Assembly (NCBI GenBank): GCA_025655635.1
Contig: JAHXIM010000144.1
Span: 1-7,584 of the forward strand
DNA from: a gamma proteobacterium symbiont of Lucinoma myriamae
Lineage (GTDB): Bacteria; Pseudomonadota; Gammaproteobacteria; GRL18
Direction: 5' to 3'
DNA: 7,584 bases
The notes beneath the pieces are model-generated. The model had not been told where the DNA came from. It worked only from the letters and a program-made list of their open reading frames with translations, and did no database searches. The position numbers and the translations under genes are program-made. Shown piece after piece: positions 1 through 7,517 of the stretch; positions within the stretch are counted from its first letter, which is position 1; every line of letters begins with the position of its first letter.

Positions 1-84
1 ATGATTTTTGGTGGTAATATCATGATATTTCACTATAATTTCAATGGGTTATGATTATAGACCATTTTCAACTGATTTTTATAG
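1..84. other. AT-rich non-coding left edge, upstream of the cytochrome breakpoint
   Basis: Strongly AT-rich stretch. In the frame of the downstream cytochrome it has stops at 52-54, 58-60, 73-75 and 82-84, and the other two plus frames are also interrupted (for example TGA at 23-25 and TAA at 15-17). It does not read as cytochrome and has no CxxCH motif. Composition changes sharply at about position 85, where cytochrome coding begins. I cannot identify it. It could be the edge of a mobile element, other foreign DNA, or decayed sequence. No terminal inverted repeat can be judged from one end only. Confidence 0.5.
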
Positions 85-600
85 GTTGATGCACCACTGT
101 CTCGATTTGCCGAGAACCAGGATCTGTATCGTCTCAGTCAGGGACATGGCGGTGTCAAATGTGAAGGTTGTCACGGTAGTACTCACGCTATCTGGCCGGT
201 CAATAATCCTCCAGGTGCCATCTCTAACGATAACCTGGCATCCATCCAGCTCCAGGGTCATGAAGGTAAGATCCAGGAATGTGATGTGTGTCATGAACGT
301 GGTGCTGATGGTAACCTGAGTATGCCTCTGAGTCTGGATGGACCGCATGGTATGCACCCTGTGGGTGATAATCGCTGGAATCATCAGCATCGTAACTTCA
401 CAGGAGGTAAAAACCGTAATTGTACCGCTTGCCATGGTCAGGATCTGACGGGTACGGTATTGTCAGCTGTTTCTGCTAACCGTGTCCTGGATTGCAAAAG
501 CAATCAGGGTGATTTCCCTGAGTGTGCGGCGGGTGAGCCTATTGCACTTGTACCAGCGGGAACCCAAATCGGTTGTGGCAACTGTCATAAGCAGAAGTAA
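85..600 (+). pseudogene. 5'-truncated multiheme c-type cytochrome (C-terminal part, four CxxCH sites)
   Basis: The open frame from 85 to the TAA at 598-600 gives about 171 residues. It has four heme c attachment motifs: CEGCH (160-174), CDVCH (280-294), CTACH (421-435) and CGNCH (574-588). Further histidines (GHGG, STHA, GPHGMHP, WNHQHR) are possible distal heme ligands. The pattern of an LYR-x-S-x-GHGG-x-KCEGCHGSTHA segment followed by ECDVCH resembles the C-terminal region of larger periplasmic multiheme cytochromes used in respiratory electron transfer. The exact family and partner are not clear. No ATG or signal peptide lies in frame; a stop at 82-84 directly precedes the first cytochrome-like residues. 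GTG at 286 could start an ORF, but it lies inside the second heme motif and is not credible. I infer the N-terminal part was lost by rearrangement or insertion. If the true start is elsewhere, it is not visible here. Confidence 0.75.
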
Positions 601-641
601 CAGGTGTAAAAATCCACAAGCAATTGTGTGATATTTAAGAG

Positions 642-671
642 GGGTATCAAAAAATTTGATGCCCTTTTTTT
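642..671 (+). terminator. Rho-independent terminator after the cytochrome, between convergent genes
   Basis: A 10-bp stem (642-651 pairing with 655-664, one G-U pair) has a 3-base loop and a run of seven T at 665-671. This is a textbook intrinsic terminator for plus-strand transcription. The convergent thioredoxin gene's stop codon (670-672) overlaps the end of the T-run. The same stem could act on the minus strand, but no strong T-tract follows there. A smaller hairpin at 615-628 (5-bp stem, GCAA loop) lies just upstream. Confidence 0.8.
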
Positions 672-1188
672 ATTTTTCTAACAGCAGCTTATTAATAACT
701 TCTGACACTTCTTCGGTATCCCATTCCATAGGACCTTTGACCAGGTAACGAATATGGCCATTCTTATCCACAATAAAGCTGGTGGGTAAAATTTTTGCCT
801 GCCATTGTTTGAATGTTGTTCCCTTGGTATCAAACAAAACCGTAAACGTCATATTGATACGTTTTAAACGCCGTATTACGCCATGTTTTTGTTCAGAAAC
901 ATTAATGGCAACTATCTCAAATGGACGACCAGTGAACGATTTTTCCAGACGCTGCATGCTGGGTATTTCTTGAATACAGGGTGGACACCAGCTGGCCCAG
1001 AAATTAACCAGCAGCACTTTGCCCTGATAATCGGATAAATGATAAATTTTATTATCAATGCCCTCAAGCTCAAAGGAAGCGAGATTTTCTCCATTGTCAA
1101 CTGATTCCAGTGTTCCCCCCGCTATTAGTGGGGTTGATAAACAGATAAAAGAAAACAATGTCATCATTTTAAGTATTCTGTTATACAT
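670..1188 (-). CDS. Exported TlpA/ResA-like thioredoxin-fold oxidoreductase
   Basis: A protein of 172 residues that probably reduces or exchanges disulfides outside the cytoplasm. Residues 1-23 form a signal peptide: a basic start (R4, K7), a hydrophobic stretch, and a likely cut after PLIA. The thioredoxin domain follows. VNFWASW leads into the redox-active CPPC at residues 68-71, and the expected cis-proline is P135 in ILPTSF. The NVSEQ segment near residue 96 fits the AhpC/TSA-Redoxin-type TlpA family. The ATG at 1186-1188 is chosen because AGGGG lies five bases upstream and the signal peptide then starts normally. An in-frame ATG at 1210-1212 lacks a ribosome binding site and would put acidic residues in front. 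The gene converges on the cytochrome remnant. TlpA/CcmG-like proteins can reduce apocytochrome heme-site cysteines, so a functional link is possible but unproven. A general redoxin role is equally possible. Confidence 0.88.
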   Translation of the reverse strand: MYNRILKMMTLFSFICLSTPLIAGGTLESVDNGENLASFELEGIDNKIYHLSDYQGKVLLVNFWASWCPPCIQEIPSMQRLEKSFTGRPFEIVAINVSEQKHGVIRRLKRINMTFTVLFDTKGTTFKQWQAKILPTSFIVDKNGHIRYLVKGPMEWDTEEVSEVINKLLLEK

Positions 1189-1227
1189 TTTTTCCCCTGA
1201 ATCTATAATCATTAATGCTGATTTATC

Positions 1228-1233
1228 ATTATA
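1228..1233 (-). promoter_or_regulatory. Candidate -10 box for the thioredoxin gene
   Basis: On the minus strand this reads TATAAT, a perfect sigma-70 -10 hexamer. It lies about 40 bases upstream of the chosen start codon at 1188, which leaves a leader of roughly 30 bases. The best -35 candidate (TTACTA, about 16 bases further upstream) is poor, so the call rests mainly on the -10 match in AT-rich DNA. Confidence 0.35.
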
Positions 1234-1282
1234 TCTTGAAAAAATACCATAGTAACCGATAATAGCTGATTAGAATTTTTTT

Positions 1283-1311
1283 TTGTCATTTTGAATATAA
1301 TGACTTGTATT
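1283..1311 (+). promoter_or_regulatory. Candidate dnaB promoter region
   Basis: A perfect TATAAT at 1296-1301 would start transcription near 1308, about 25 bases before the dnaB ATG. The only good -35-like hexamer, TTGTCA at 1283-1288, is just 7 bases away and too close to pair with it. TTGTCA could instead pair with a weak TGTATT at 1306-1311 (17-base spacer). A promoter is expected here because the thioredoxin gene is divergent and no plus-strand gene lies directly upstream. Which hexamers are used cannot be settled from sequence. Confidence 0.4.
1285..1304. repeat. Perfect 6-bp inverted repeat over the dnaB -10 box
   Basis: GTCATT (1285-1290) and AATGAC (1299-1304) are exact reverse complements separated by 8 bases. 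The right half overlaps the TATAAT box. The arrangement would suit a dimeric repressor site, but a 6-bp repeat in AT-rich DNA can arise by chance. No regulator gene is nearby. Confidence 0.35.
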
Positions 1312-1331
1312 TGATAGTTATAGAGTAAGCC

Positions 1332-2687
1332 ATGGATCAAGTAACCGACAGTCTCAAATTACCCCCCCATTCTACTGATGCTGAACAATCCATTTTGGGT
1401 GGATTGTTGATTAATAATGAGTCCTGGGACCATATTGCCAGTATTGTTAATGAAGATGATTTCTATCGTCGCGATCATCGATTGATTTTTCAAGCAATTC
1501 GTAAGCAGATAGAAGAAGGGAAGCCCTGTGATGTGGTGACTCTTTCAGAGCGTCTGGAAAGTCATAATACCTTAGATGATGCTGGAGGTCTGGCTTATCT
1601 GGGCTCTCTGGTGAATAACACACCCAGTGCGTCCAATATTCGGGCTTATTCTGATATTGTTCGTGAACGCTCTGTACTGAGGCAATTGATTCAAATAGGC
1701 AATGAAATTGCCGACAGTGCCTTTAATACCGAAGGGCGCAAAAGTGATGATATCCTGGAAGCGGCTGAAAAAACAGTATTTGAAATTGCTGACAAAGGTG
1801 CCAATGCCGGTAATGACTTTAAAGGCATGACCGAATTATTGAAAAAAACCGTTGATCGCATTGATGAGCTTTATCAAAATGGTGGTACTTTTACGGGTAT
1901 CCCAACCGGCTTTACTGATTTTGATGGCATGACTTCAGGCTTACAGCCTGCTGATTTGGTTATTGTGGCAGGTCGACCATCAATGGGAAAAACTACCTTC
2001 GCAATGAATTTGGCTGAAAATGCAGCCATTGAAGCAGGAGTCGGCGTCGCTGTTTTTAGTATGGAAATGCCCGCAGAGTCATTAACTTTGCGTATGTTGT
2101 CGTCACTGGGACGAATTAATCAAACTAAAGTCCGTTCGGGACAATTGGATGAAGATGACTGGCCTCGCTTAACTTCTGCTGTTTCTATTCTTAATGAAGC
2201 CAAACTGTTTATTGATGATACCCCTGCATTATCACCTACAGAAATGCGTGCTCGTGTGCGACGCTTAAAACGTAAACATAATATTGGTTTGATCGTGGTG
2301 GACTATCTGCAATTAATGCAGGTCAAAGGCGGCTCTGAAAATCGGGTTAATGAAATTTCAGAAATATCTCGGGGTTTAAAAGCCCTGGCCAAAGAAATAA
2401 ACGTGCCGGTTGTTGCGTTATCGCAGCTCAATCGCGGTCTGGAACAACGTCCTAATAAACGCCCGGTGATGTCTGATCTTCGTGAATCTGGAGCTATTGA
2501 GCAGGATGCAGATTTAATCGTTTTTATTTATCGTGATGAAGTTTACAATGAAGACAGTCAGGATAAAGGTACAGCAGAAATTATTATTGGAAAACATAGA
2601 AATGGTCCTCTAGGTACAGCGAGACTCACTTTTCTTGGTCAATATACCCGATTTGAAAACCATGCATCAATCGATTATGAAGATTAG
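1332..2687 (+). CDS. dnaB: Replicative DNA helicase DnaB
   Basis: A 451-residue hexameric helicase that unwinds DNA 5' to 3' on the lagging-strand template at the replication fork and binds DnaG primase. The N-terminal domain opens with the typical PPHSTDAEQSILGGLL (residues 11-26). A linker region around 155-195 leads to the RecA-like domain. This shows Walker A GRPSMGKT (214-221, K220), the catalytic glutamate E245 in FSMEMP, Walker B IVVDYLQL (321-328, D324), the SQLNR motif (364-368), DLRESGAIEQDAD (382-394), and the KHRNGP arginine-finger segment (421-426). The length is close to the usual size of about 450-470, and no intein interrupts the P-loop, a known intein site. A weak GAG lies 6 bases before the ATG. 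rplI, often upstream of dnaB in Gammaproteobacteria, is absent here; a divergent thioredoxin gene takes its place. alr follows after 19 bases. Confidence 0.97.
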   Translation: MDQVTDSLKLPPHSTDAEQSILGGLLINNESWDHIASIVNEDDFYRRDHRLIFQAIRKQIEEGKPCDVVTLSERLESHNTLDDAGGLAYLGSLVNNTPSASNIRAYSDIVRERSVLRQLIQIGNEIADSAFNTEGRKSDDILEAAEKTVFEIADKGANAGNDFKGMTELLKKTVDRIDELYQNGGTFTGIPTGFTDFDGMTSGLQPADLVIVAGRPSMGKTTFAMNLAENAAIEAGVGVAVFSMEMPAESLTLRMLSSLGRINQTKVRSGQLDEDDWPRLTSAVSILNEAKLFIDDTPALSPTEMRARVRRLKRKHNIGLIVVDYLQLMQVKGGSENRVNEISEISRGLKALAKEINVPVVALSQLNRGLEQRPNKRPVMSDLRESGAIEQDADLIVFIYRDEVYNEDSQDKGTAEIIIGKHRNGPLGTARLTFLGQYTRFENHASIDYED

Positions 2688-2706
2688 ATGAGTGTTTAAT
2701 TAAAAT

Positions 2707-3876
2707 ATGGGATCTGTTACAGCAAGCATTAATTTACACGCATTGCAGCATAACCTCTTGCGAGTGAAGCAATTAGCACCCAATGGCAAAGTCATTAGTG
2801 TGATTAAAGCCAATGCCTATGGTCATGGTGTACTGCCGGTGGCTGACGCACTTTCTGATAGTGACGGTTTTGCCGTGGCTCGTCTGGATGAAGCCTGTTA
2901 TCTTCGTAAGCAGGGCATTAACAAAACAATTATTCTGCTTGAAGGCGTTTATTCTATTGAAGAATATCGTCAATGCTTTGAATTGCAATTGATTCTGGTA
3001 ATTCAAAGTATGGAACAATTTCACTGCCTAAAGGAATTTTTTGGTCAACACCAGCCCCTTATATCCCAGAAAAATAATGATCCTGTATTTGAATACTGGT
3101 TGAAACTAGACACAGGTATGCATCGACTTGGTCTGTCAAAAGATGAACTGACTTATTTATTAGAAAATGAGACTGATTTTTTTAGTGATATGAAATCAAA
3201 GTGCTTATTGTCAGGTATTATGTCGCATTTTTCATGTGCAGATGAAGTTGATAATCCTGTTAACGATGCACAACTGCTGCAGTTTAATCAACAGTATCAT
3301 CAACTGATGGCAACACAAGCGATTAAGCTCAATCCTGTAACAAAGAGCATGGCGAATTCGGCTGCAATTTTAGCTATTCCTGAGGCACATTTTGATTGGC
3401 TAAGGCCGGGGATTATGCTGTATGGTGTATCACCTTTTGAGTCTGCTAACCCCCGGAGAACGGGATTAGATGAACAGCTTATGCCGGTAATGACCTTGTC
3501 ATCACAGGTCATCGCCATAAAAAAATTAAAAAAAGGGGATTGCATCGGTTATGGTGCAAGCTGGTGTTGTCCACATGATATGACTATTGGTGTTATTGCT
3601 ATAGGCTATGGCGATGGTTATCCCCGTCATGCACCGACAGGAACACCCGTATTAATACATAATACTGAAGTACCTCTTGTCGGGCGGGTGTCTATGGATA
3701 TGATCACCGTTGATCTGAGTCTGCTGGAAGAAAAATCTATCCCGTTAAAAACAGGGGATAAAGCAATATTATGGGGTGAAGGTCTGCCGATTGAACGTGT
3801 TTCACAAAAATCCGGCACTATCGCCTATGAATTATTATGTCAAATAACACAAAGAGTCTGCTTTAGATATGAGTAG
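2707..3876 (+). CDS. alr: Alanine racemase, PLP-dependent
   Basis: A 389-residue cytoplasmic enzyme that interconverts L- and D-alanine, supplying D-Ala for peptidoglycan. The N-terminal TIM barrel carries the PLP lysine K34 in VIKANAYGHG. R140 in DTGMHRLG and R234 in WLRPGIMLYG match conserved active-site arginines of the family. The C-terminal beta domain carries the second catalytic base, Y282 in GYGASW, plus GYGDGYPR (300-307) and GRVSMDM (326-332). The length is slightly above the usual 360 or so. The extra residues seem to lie around 110-130 (GQHQPLISQKNND), before LKLDTGMH. The start is fixed by an in-frame TAA at 2701-2703, only one codon upstream. No clear ribosome binding site precedes the ATG, so translation may depend on coupling to dnaB. 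The residues leave little doubt of function; whether it is Alr or a catabolic DadX paralogue cannot be told from sequence, but the dnaB context favours Alr. Confidence 0.96.
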   Translation: MGSVTASINLHALQHNLLRVKQLAPNGKVISVIKANAYGHGVLPVADALSDSDGFAVARLDEACYLRKQGINKTIILLEGVYSIEEYRQCFELQLILVIQSMEQFHCLKEFFGQHQPLISQKNNDPVFEYWLKLDTGMHRLGLSKDELTYLLENETDFFSDMKSKCLLSGIMSHFSCADEVDNPVNDAQLLQFNQQYHQLMATQAIKLNPVTKSMANSAAILAIPEAHFDWLRPGIMLYGVSPFESANPRRTGLDEQLMPVMTLSSQVIAIKKLKKGDCIGYGASWCCPHDMTIGVIAIGYGDGYPRHAPTGTPVLIHNTEVPLVGRVSMDMITVDLSLLEEKSIPLKTGDKAILWGEGLPIERVSQKSGTIAYELLCQITQRVCFRYE

Positions 3877-3894
3877 CAACGATAGGTAACAGTT

Positions 3895-6582
3895 ATGAGT
3901 AACAATAGTACAATTTATTTAAAAGACTATCAGCAGCCGGCTTTTGTCATTAACCGGACTGAATTAAGTTTTGAACTTGAAACAATGGTTTTACTTTCAG
4001 ATACAGAATCAACAATCGTGACTATTGTTAAAAGTCGTCTGGAAATCTTACGTAATGAACAATCAGAATGTCAGGATGAAAGCTTACGTCTTGCTGGACA
4101 GAATTTACAATTAAAGTCAGTATTATTAAATGGTCAGCCGTTGACTGAACAGGACTACCAATGTACTGATGAACAACTCATCATTCTTAAAGTGCCATTT
4201 TCATTTGTTTTAGAAATTGAAACCTGGATTAAACCTGAGGAGAATAAAGCCCTTGAAGGTCTTTATCAGTCCAGTGGCAATTTTTGTACTCAATGTGAAG
4301 CAGAAGGTTTTCGACGTATTACCTACTATCTGGATCAGCCAGATATTATGTCCAGCTTTACCACAGCCATTGTAGCCGATAAAGAAAAATATCCGGTATT
4401 ATTATCCAATGGTAATCTGATGGAACAGGGAGAATTACCTGAAGGTCGTCACTATGCTATCTGGCATGATCCTTTTAAAAAGCCGTGTTATCTGTTTGCA
4501 CTGGTTGCTGGTGATTTGCTCAAGGTTGAAGACTCTTATACCACTATCTCCGGTAAAAATGTCACATTACAATTATTTGTTGAAAAACAAAATGGTCAAA
4601 AATGTGAGCATGCCATGAACTCGTTAAAGAATTCCATGATGTGGGATGAAGAAGTTTTTGGTCTGGAGTATGATCTGGATATTTACATGATTGTTGCTGT
4701 AGAAGACTTTAACATGGGCGCTATGGAAAATAAGGGCCTTAATGTCTTCAATGCTAAATATGTATTAGCTGATCCGCAAAGTGCGACTGACAATGATTAT
4801 GAAGGTATTGAAGGTGTTATTGGTCATGAATATTTTCATAACTGGACGGGTAATCGAGTTACCTGTCGAGACTGGTTTCAACTGAGCCTTAAAGAAGGCT
4901 TAACCGTTTTTCGTGATCAGGAATTCACCTCGGATATGCAGTCCAGAGCAGTGAAGCGTATTAGTGACGTGAGGATATTGCGTGCGCATCAATTTGCTGA
5001 AGACGCCGGTCCAATGGCACACCCTATTCGTCCTGCGCAATATATGGAAATTAATAACTTTTACACCGTGACCGTGTATAACAAGGGTGCAGAAGTCATT
5101 CGCATGATTAATACTGTATTAGGTGAAGAAAATTTTCGTAAAGGTATGGATTTATATTTTGAGCGTCATGATGTTCAGGCGGTGACCACAGAAGATTTTA
5201 TCTCGGCTATGAGTGATGCCAGTGAAATAGATTTAAGCCAGTTTTCCAGCTGGTATAATCAGGCGGGCACACCAAGAGTAAAAGTCAGTACAGCATATTT
5301 GCCTGATGAAAAAAAATTTATTATTAATTTACAGCAATACTGTGATATCACACCGTATGAAACCTTAAACAGCCCGGATAAAAAAGTAAAAGATCCCTTT
5401 TATATTCCAATAAAAATGGGCCTTCTCTCTCAAACGAGTAATCACAAGGGTGAACAGATAATCGAAGATATGATTGTGCTGACAGAAGAGCAGCAGACCA
5501 TCGAGTATTCTAATATAGATGAAAAACCTGTTTTGTCTTTATTAAGGGATTTCTCAGCGCCGGTTATTTTAGAATATCCTGCAGAGCTGTCAGCAGAAAG
5601 TATTGCAGATGACAGAGCTTTTTTAATGGCCTATGATTCTGATCCGTTTAATCGTTGGGAAGCCGGTCAGCAATTAGCAGGTCAGCTTATTCTTGACGTG
5701 ATTAATTCAAGTGAAGATGGTAAAAAATTTGACTCAAACACCTTAGATAAATTTATTCATGGCTGTAAACAATTACTTTTGGATCGTGAATTAGACAATG
5801 CCCTGAAAGCTCAGGCTTTGGTACTGCCGGCAGAAGCATATTTATTAGAACAATTGGATATGGCTGATGTTGATGCTGTTTTTGAAACCAGAAAGCAATT
5901 AAAACTAATTATGGCGGAACGATTAAACTCTCAGTTTCAATCACTCTATAGTGAGCTAACGACAGACTCTGCTTATCAATTTAATGCTGAACAAGCCGGC
6001 AAACGCAGTTTACGTAATCTTGCGTTGAGCTATTTAATGGCAAAAGGTGATGAATCTGCTGCGACCATAGGTTATGAACACTTTAGCACTGCTAATAATA
6101 TGACTGATTCAATTGCGGCACTGGCACAATTGGCACATATACAGTCTGATTTGACGCAGCAGGCCTTAGATGCTTTTGAACAACGCTGGTCAAGTGATGC
6201 TTTAGTGATGGATAAATGGTTTATTGTTCAGGCGGCTTCACAACATGATAATGTGTTGCAGAAAGTTAAAGCATTAATGGCTCATTCTTGTTTTGATCTT
6301 AAAAATCCCAATAAAGTACGCTCACTTATTGGTTCATTTGCAAGTATGAATCTTATGGCTTTTCATAATATTAATGGTGAAGGTTATCAATTTGTTATGG
6401 ATCAGATCCTTGCACTGGATAAATTTAACCCGCAAATTGCAGCCCGTATGGTTAAACTCTTCAGTCGCTGGAAACGTTATGATGATACTCGACAAAAGTT
6501 AATGAAAGCAGAGCTGGAACGAGCAGCTAAAGATAACTTATCTCCTGATGTATTTGAAATTGTCACAAAAAGTTTAAATTAA
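3895..6582 (+). CDS. pepN: Aminopeptidase N (M1 zinc metallopeptidase, PepN type)
   Basis: An 895-residue zinc aminopeptidase that removes N-terminal residues, preferring Ala, Arg and Lys in known PepN enzymes, during late steps of cytoplasmic protein turnover. No signal peptide is present. The N-terminal beta domain is followed by the catalytic domain. This has the exopeptidase motif GAMEN (275-279), the zinc motif HEYFH (311-315), the third ligand E334 in LKEG, and the transition-state tyrosine Y395 in TVTVYNKGAE. These lie 14 residues later than in E. coli PepN but with the same spacing, as recalled for that enzyme. The C-terminal half is the long helical PepN-specific domain, ending in KLFSRWKRYD and a charged tail. 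Length is a little above E. coli's 870. AGGT at 3884-3887 lies 7 bases before the ATG. The gene follows alr by 18 bases and is probably co-transcribed with dnaB and alr. Confidence 0.96.
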   Translation: MSNNSTIYLKDYQQPAFVINRTELSFELETMVLLSDTESTIVTIVKSRLEILRNEQSECQDESLRLAGQNLQLKSVLLNGQPLTEQDYQCTDEQLIILKVPFSFVLEIETWIKPEENKALEGLYQSSGNFCTQCEAEGFRRITYYLDQPDIMSSFTTAIVADKEKYPVLLSNGNLMEQGELPEGRHYAIWHDPFKKPCYLFALVAGDLLKVEDSYTTISGKNVTLQLFVEKQNGQKCEHAMNSLKNSMMWDEEVFGLEYDLDIYMIVAVEDFNMGAMENKGLNVFNAKYVLADPQSATDNDYEGIEGVIGHEYFHNWTGNRVTCRDWFQLSLKEGLTVFRDQEFTSDMQSRAVKRISDVRILRAHQFAEDAGPMAHPIRPAQYMEINNFYTVTVYNKGAEVIRMINTVLGEENFRKGMDLYFERHDVQAVTTEDFISAMSDASEIDLSQFSSWYNQAGTPRVKVSTAYLPDEKKFIINLQQYCDITPYETLNSPDKKVKDPFYIPIKMGLLSQTSNHKGEQIIEDMIVLTEEQQTIEYSNIDEKPVLSLLRDFSAPVILEYPAELSAESIADDRAFLMAYDSDPFNRWEAGQQLAGQLILDVINSSEDGKKFDSNTLDKFIHGCKQLLLDRELDNALKAQALVLPAEAYLLEQLDMADVDAVFETRKQLKLIMAERLNSQFQSLYSELTTDSAYQFNAEQAGKRSLRNLALSYLMAKGDESAATIGYEHFSTANNMTDSIAALAQLAHIQSDLTQQALDAFEQRWSSDALVMDKWFIVQAASQHDNVLQKVKALMAHSCFDLKNPNKVRSLIGSFASMNLMAFHNINGEGYQFVMDQILALDKFNPQIAARMVKLFSRWKRYDDTRQKLMKAELERAAKDNLSPDVFEIVTKSLN

Positions 6583-6591
6583 TATTGGTCC

Positions 6592-6617
6592 TCACAATGT
6601 GATTTTTCATTTTTTTT
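6592..6617 (+). terminator. Possible weak terminator after pepN
   Basis: A short stem (TCAC 6592-6595, GTGA 6599-6602, 3-base loop) begins 10 bases after the pepN stop. It is followed by a T-rich stretch (6603-6607 and 6610-6617). The 4-bp stem is too short for a confident intrinsic terminator. It is listed because nothing better follows pepN. Confidence 0.25.
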
Positions 6618-6658
6618 GTCGCTGTCTTTTGTGATGTATTCTGTTTATGTTGCAGATG

Positions 6659-6719
6659 AGGTATCACCTAAAAATATCATTTTATTCCTCTTTGACTGTT
6701 AGATTTGTGCAAGATACCT
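6659..6719. repeat. 7-bp inverted repeat with wide spacing between the converging genes
   Basis: AGGTATC (6659-6665) and GATACCT (6713-6719) are exact reverse complements 47 bases apart, followed on the plus strand by TTTTAATATT. It lies in the AT-rich spacer between pepN and the lipase remnant (6583-6737), which otherwise shows no gene or RNA. It could be the base of a long terminator-like structure, or chance. Confidence 0.25.
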
Positions 6720-6737
6720 TTTAATATTCGAATTACA

Positions 6738-7517
6738 TTATGGACTGTTTGATAAAAGCGTTAAAATAGAATGGATCGTCAGCGCATCTTCGGGGTTCAA
6801 ATAATGATCAGAGTGACTGTTCCAGGTGAGCGAGCGATTTTTTAAAGCAGGCACATTATTCATATCCTGACTATACCCGGGTACCAGGAAATCACCTGAT
6901 GTACGCACGACTGAAAAATATGAGATTTACGGATGCGCTTGCTCATTGAGCCAAAAGGTCAGATTGCGTGGACGGGTCGGGTATAATTCATAGAGCAAGC
7001 TTTTTGACTTTTTAACCAGTTTATAATCATCTCCGGCAAAGATCTCCTCCAAAAAACTCCAGCAGGGTCCTGGACAAAAGAAAGGTTCTTCAACGGCATC
7101 AATCGCTTGAGCAGCACGAAATGTACCAAGATGTGGAGTGGCTATGGTAATAAGGCCTGAAATATAATTGGGTTCTGTCTTTTGTGGCTGCTCCTGAAAA
7201 AGCTCGATAAGAGCAAATCGTGCTATCAAACCACCGGCGGAATGTCCGATGAGAAAAATGGGTTCTGCAGGGTGCATTTGATTAAGCCAGTGGATCATTT
7301 TACGTAATTGGTGTGACTGATAGGAAACCGGGGCTCTGGATGCCAGATTGACTGTGTATAATTTATTGCCATTTTTTTCTGCTTGTCCAGAAGGGTTCCC
7401 AAAACCGCTGGGTTGTAATACAACAGAATTCCACTGATCATATAGAGTGCCTTGATAATGCCAGCCTTGTTGATGCAAATATGGACTAACACCACTTTGT
7501 TGCCAAGTCATTGCATT
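6738..7517 (-). pseudogene. Disrupted alpha/beta-hydrolase (lipase-like): internal stop, 5' end lost at intron junction
   Basis: One minus-strand frame runs from 7517 to the TAA at 6738-6740, broken only by an in-frame TAA at 6927-6929. The first 196 codons hold the nucleophile elbow GHSAGG (serine codon 7239-7241) and ITIATPHLGT, typical of lipases of the PGAP1/DUF676-like group. The 62 codons after the stop continue the same fold: SVVRTSGDFLVPG supplies the probable catalytic Asp (codon 6891-6893), and SDHYLNPEDA supplies the probable catalytic His (6804-6806). A protein ending at the internal stop would lack both. The 5' end, including the usual oxyanion-hole HG strand, is missing: at 7517/7518 coding passes into group II intron sequence. 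An ATG at 7536-7538 gives seven apparent residues that are antisense intron. The original enzyme probably hydrolysed a lipid ester, but its substrate is unknown. Readthrough or a sequencing error at the TAA is possible; the missing 5' end is independent damage. Confidence 0.82.

Noticed and set aside
1..84. 3' end of a group II intron at the left edge
   Set aside because: No domain V-like hairpin or intron 3' consensus is visible on either strand.
44..435. Open frames overlapping the cytochrome fragment (44-319 plus, 79-435 minus)
   Set aside because: They are shadows of the frame with four CxxCH motifs and have no recognisable protein features.
286..600. A complete 104-residue cytochrome starting at GTG 286
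   Set aside because: This GTG is the third codon of a CDVCH heme motif; real coding extends upstream to about 85 with another heme site.
1189..1212. Thioredoxin start at the ATG 1210-1212
   Set aside because: No ribosome binding site, and it adds eight residues with acidic D and E before the signal peptide. The ATG at 1186-1188 has AGGGG upstream.
1332..2687. Intein in DnaB
   Set aside because: The P-loop and other motifs are contiguous and the protein is of normal length.
3869..3908. Near-repeat ATGAGTAGCAACGATAG / ATGAGTAACAATAG around the alr-pepN junction
   Set aside because: Short and imperfect, made largely of codons ending alr and starting pepN; no clear role.
7295..7495. Minus-strand 66-residue ORF inside the lipase
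   Set aside because: Out-of-frame shadow with no features of its own.
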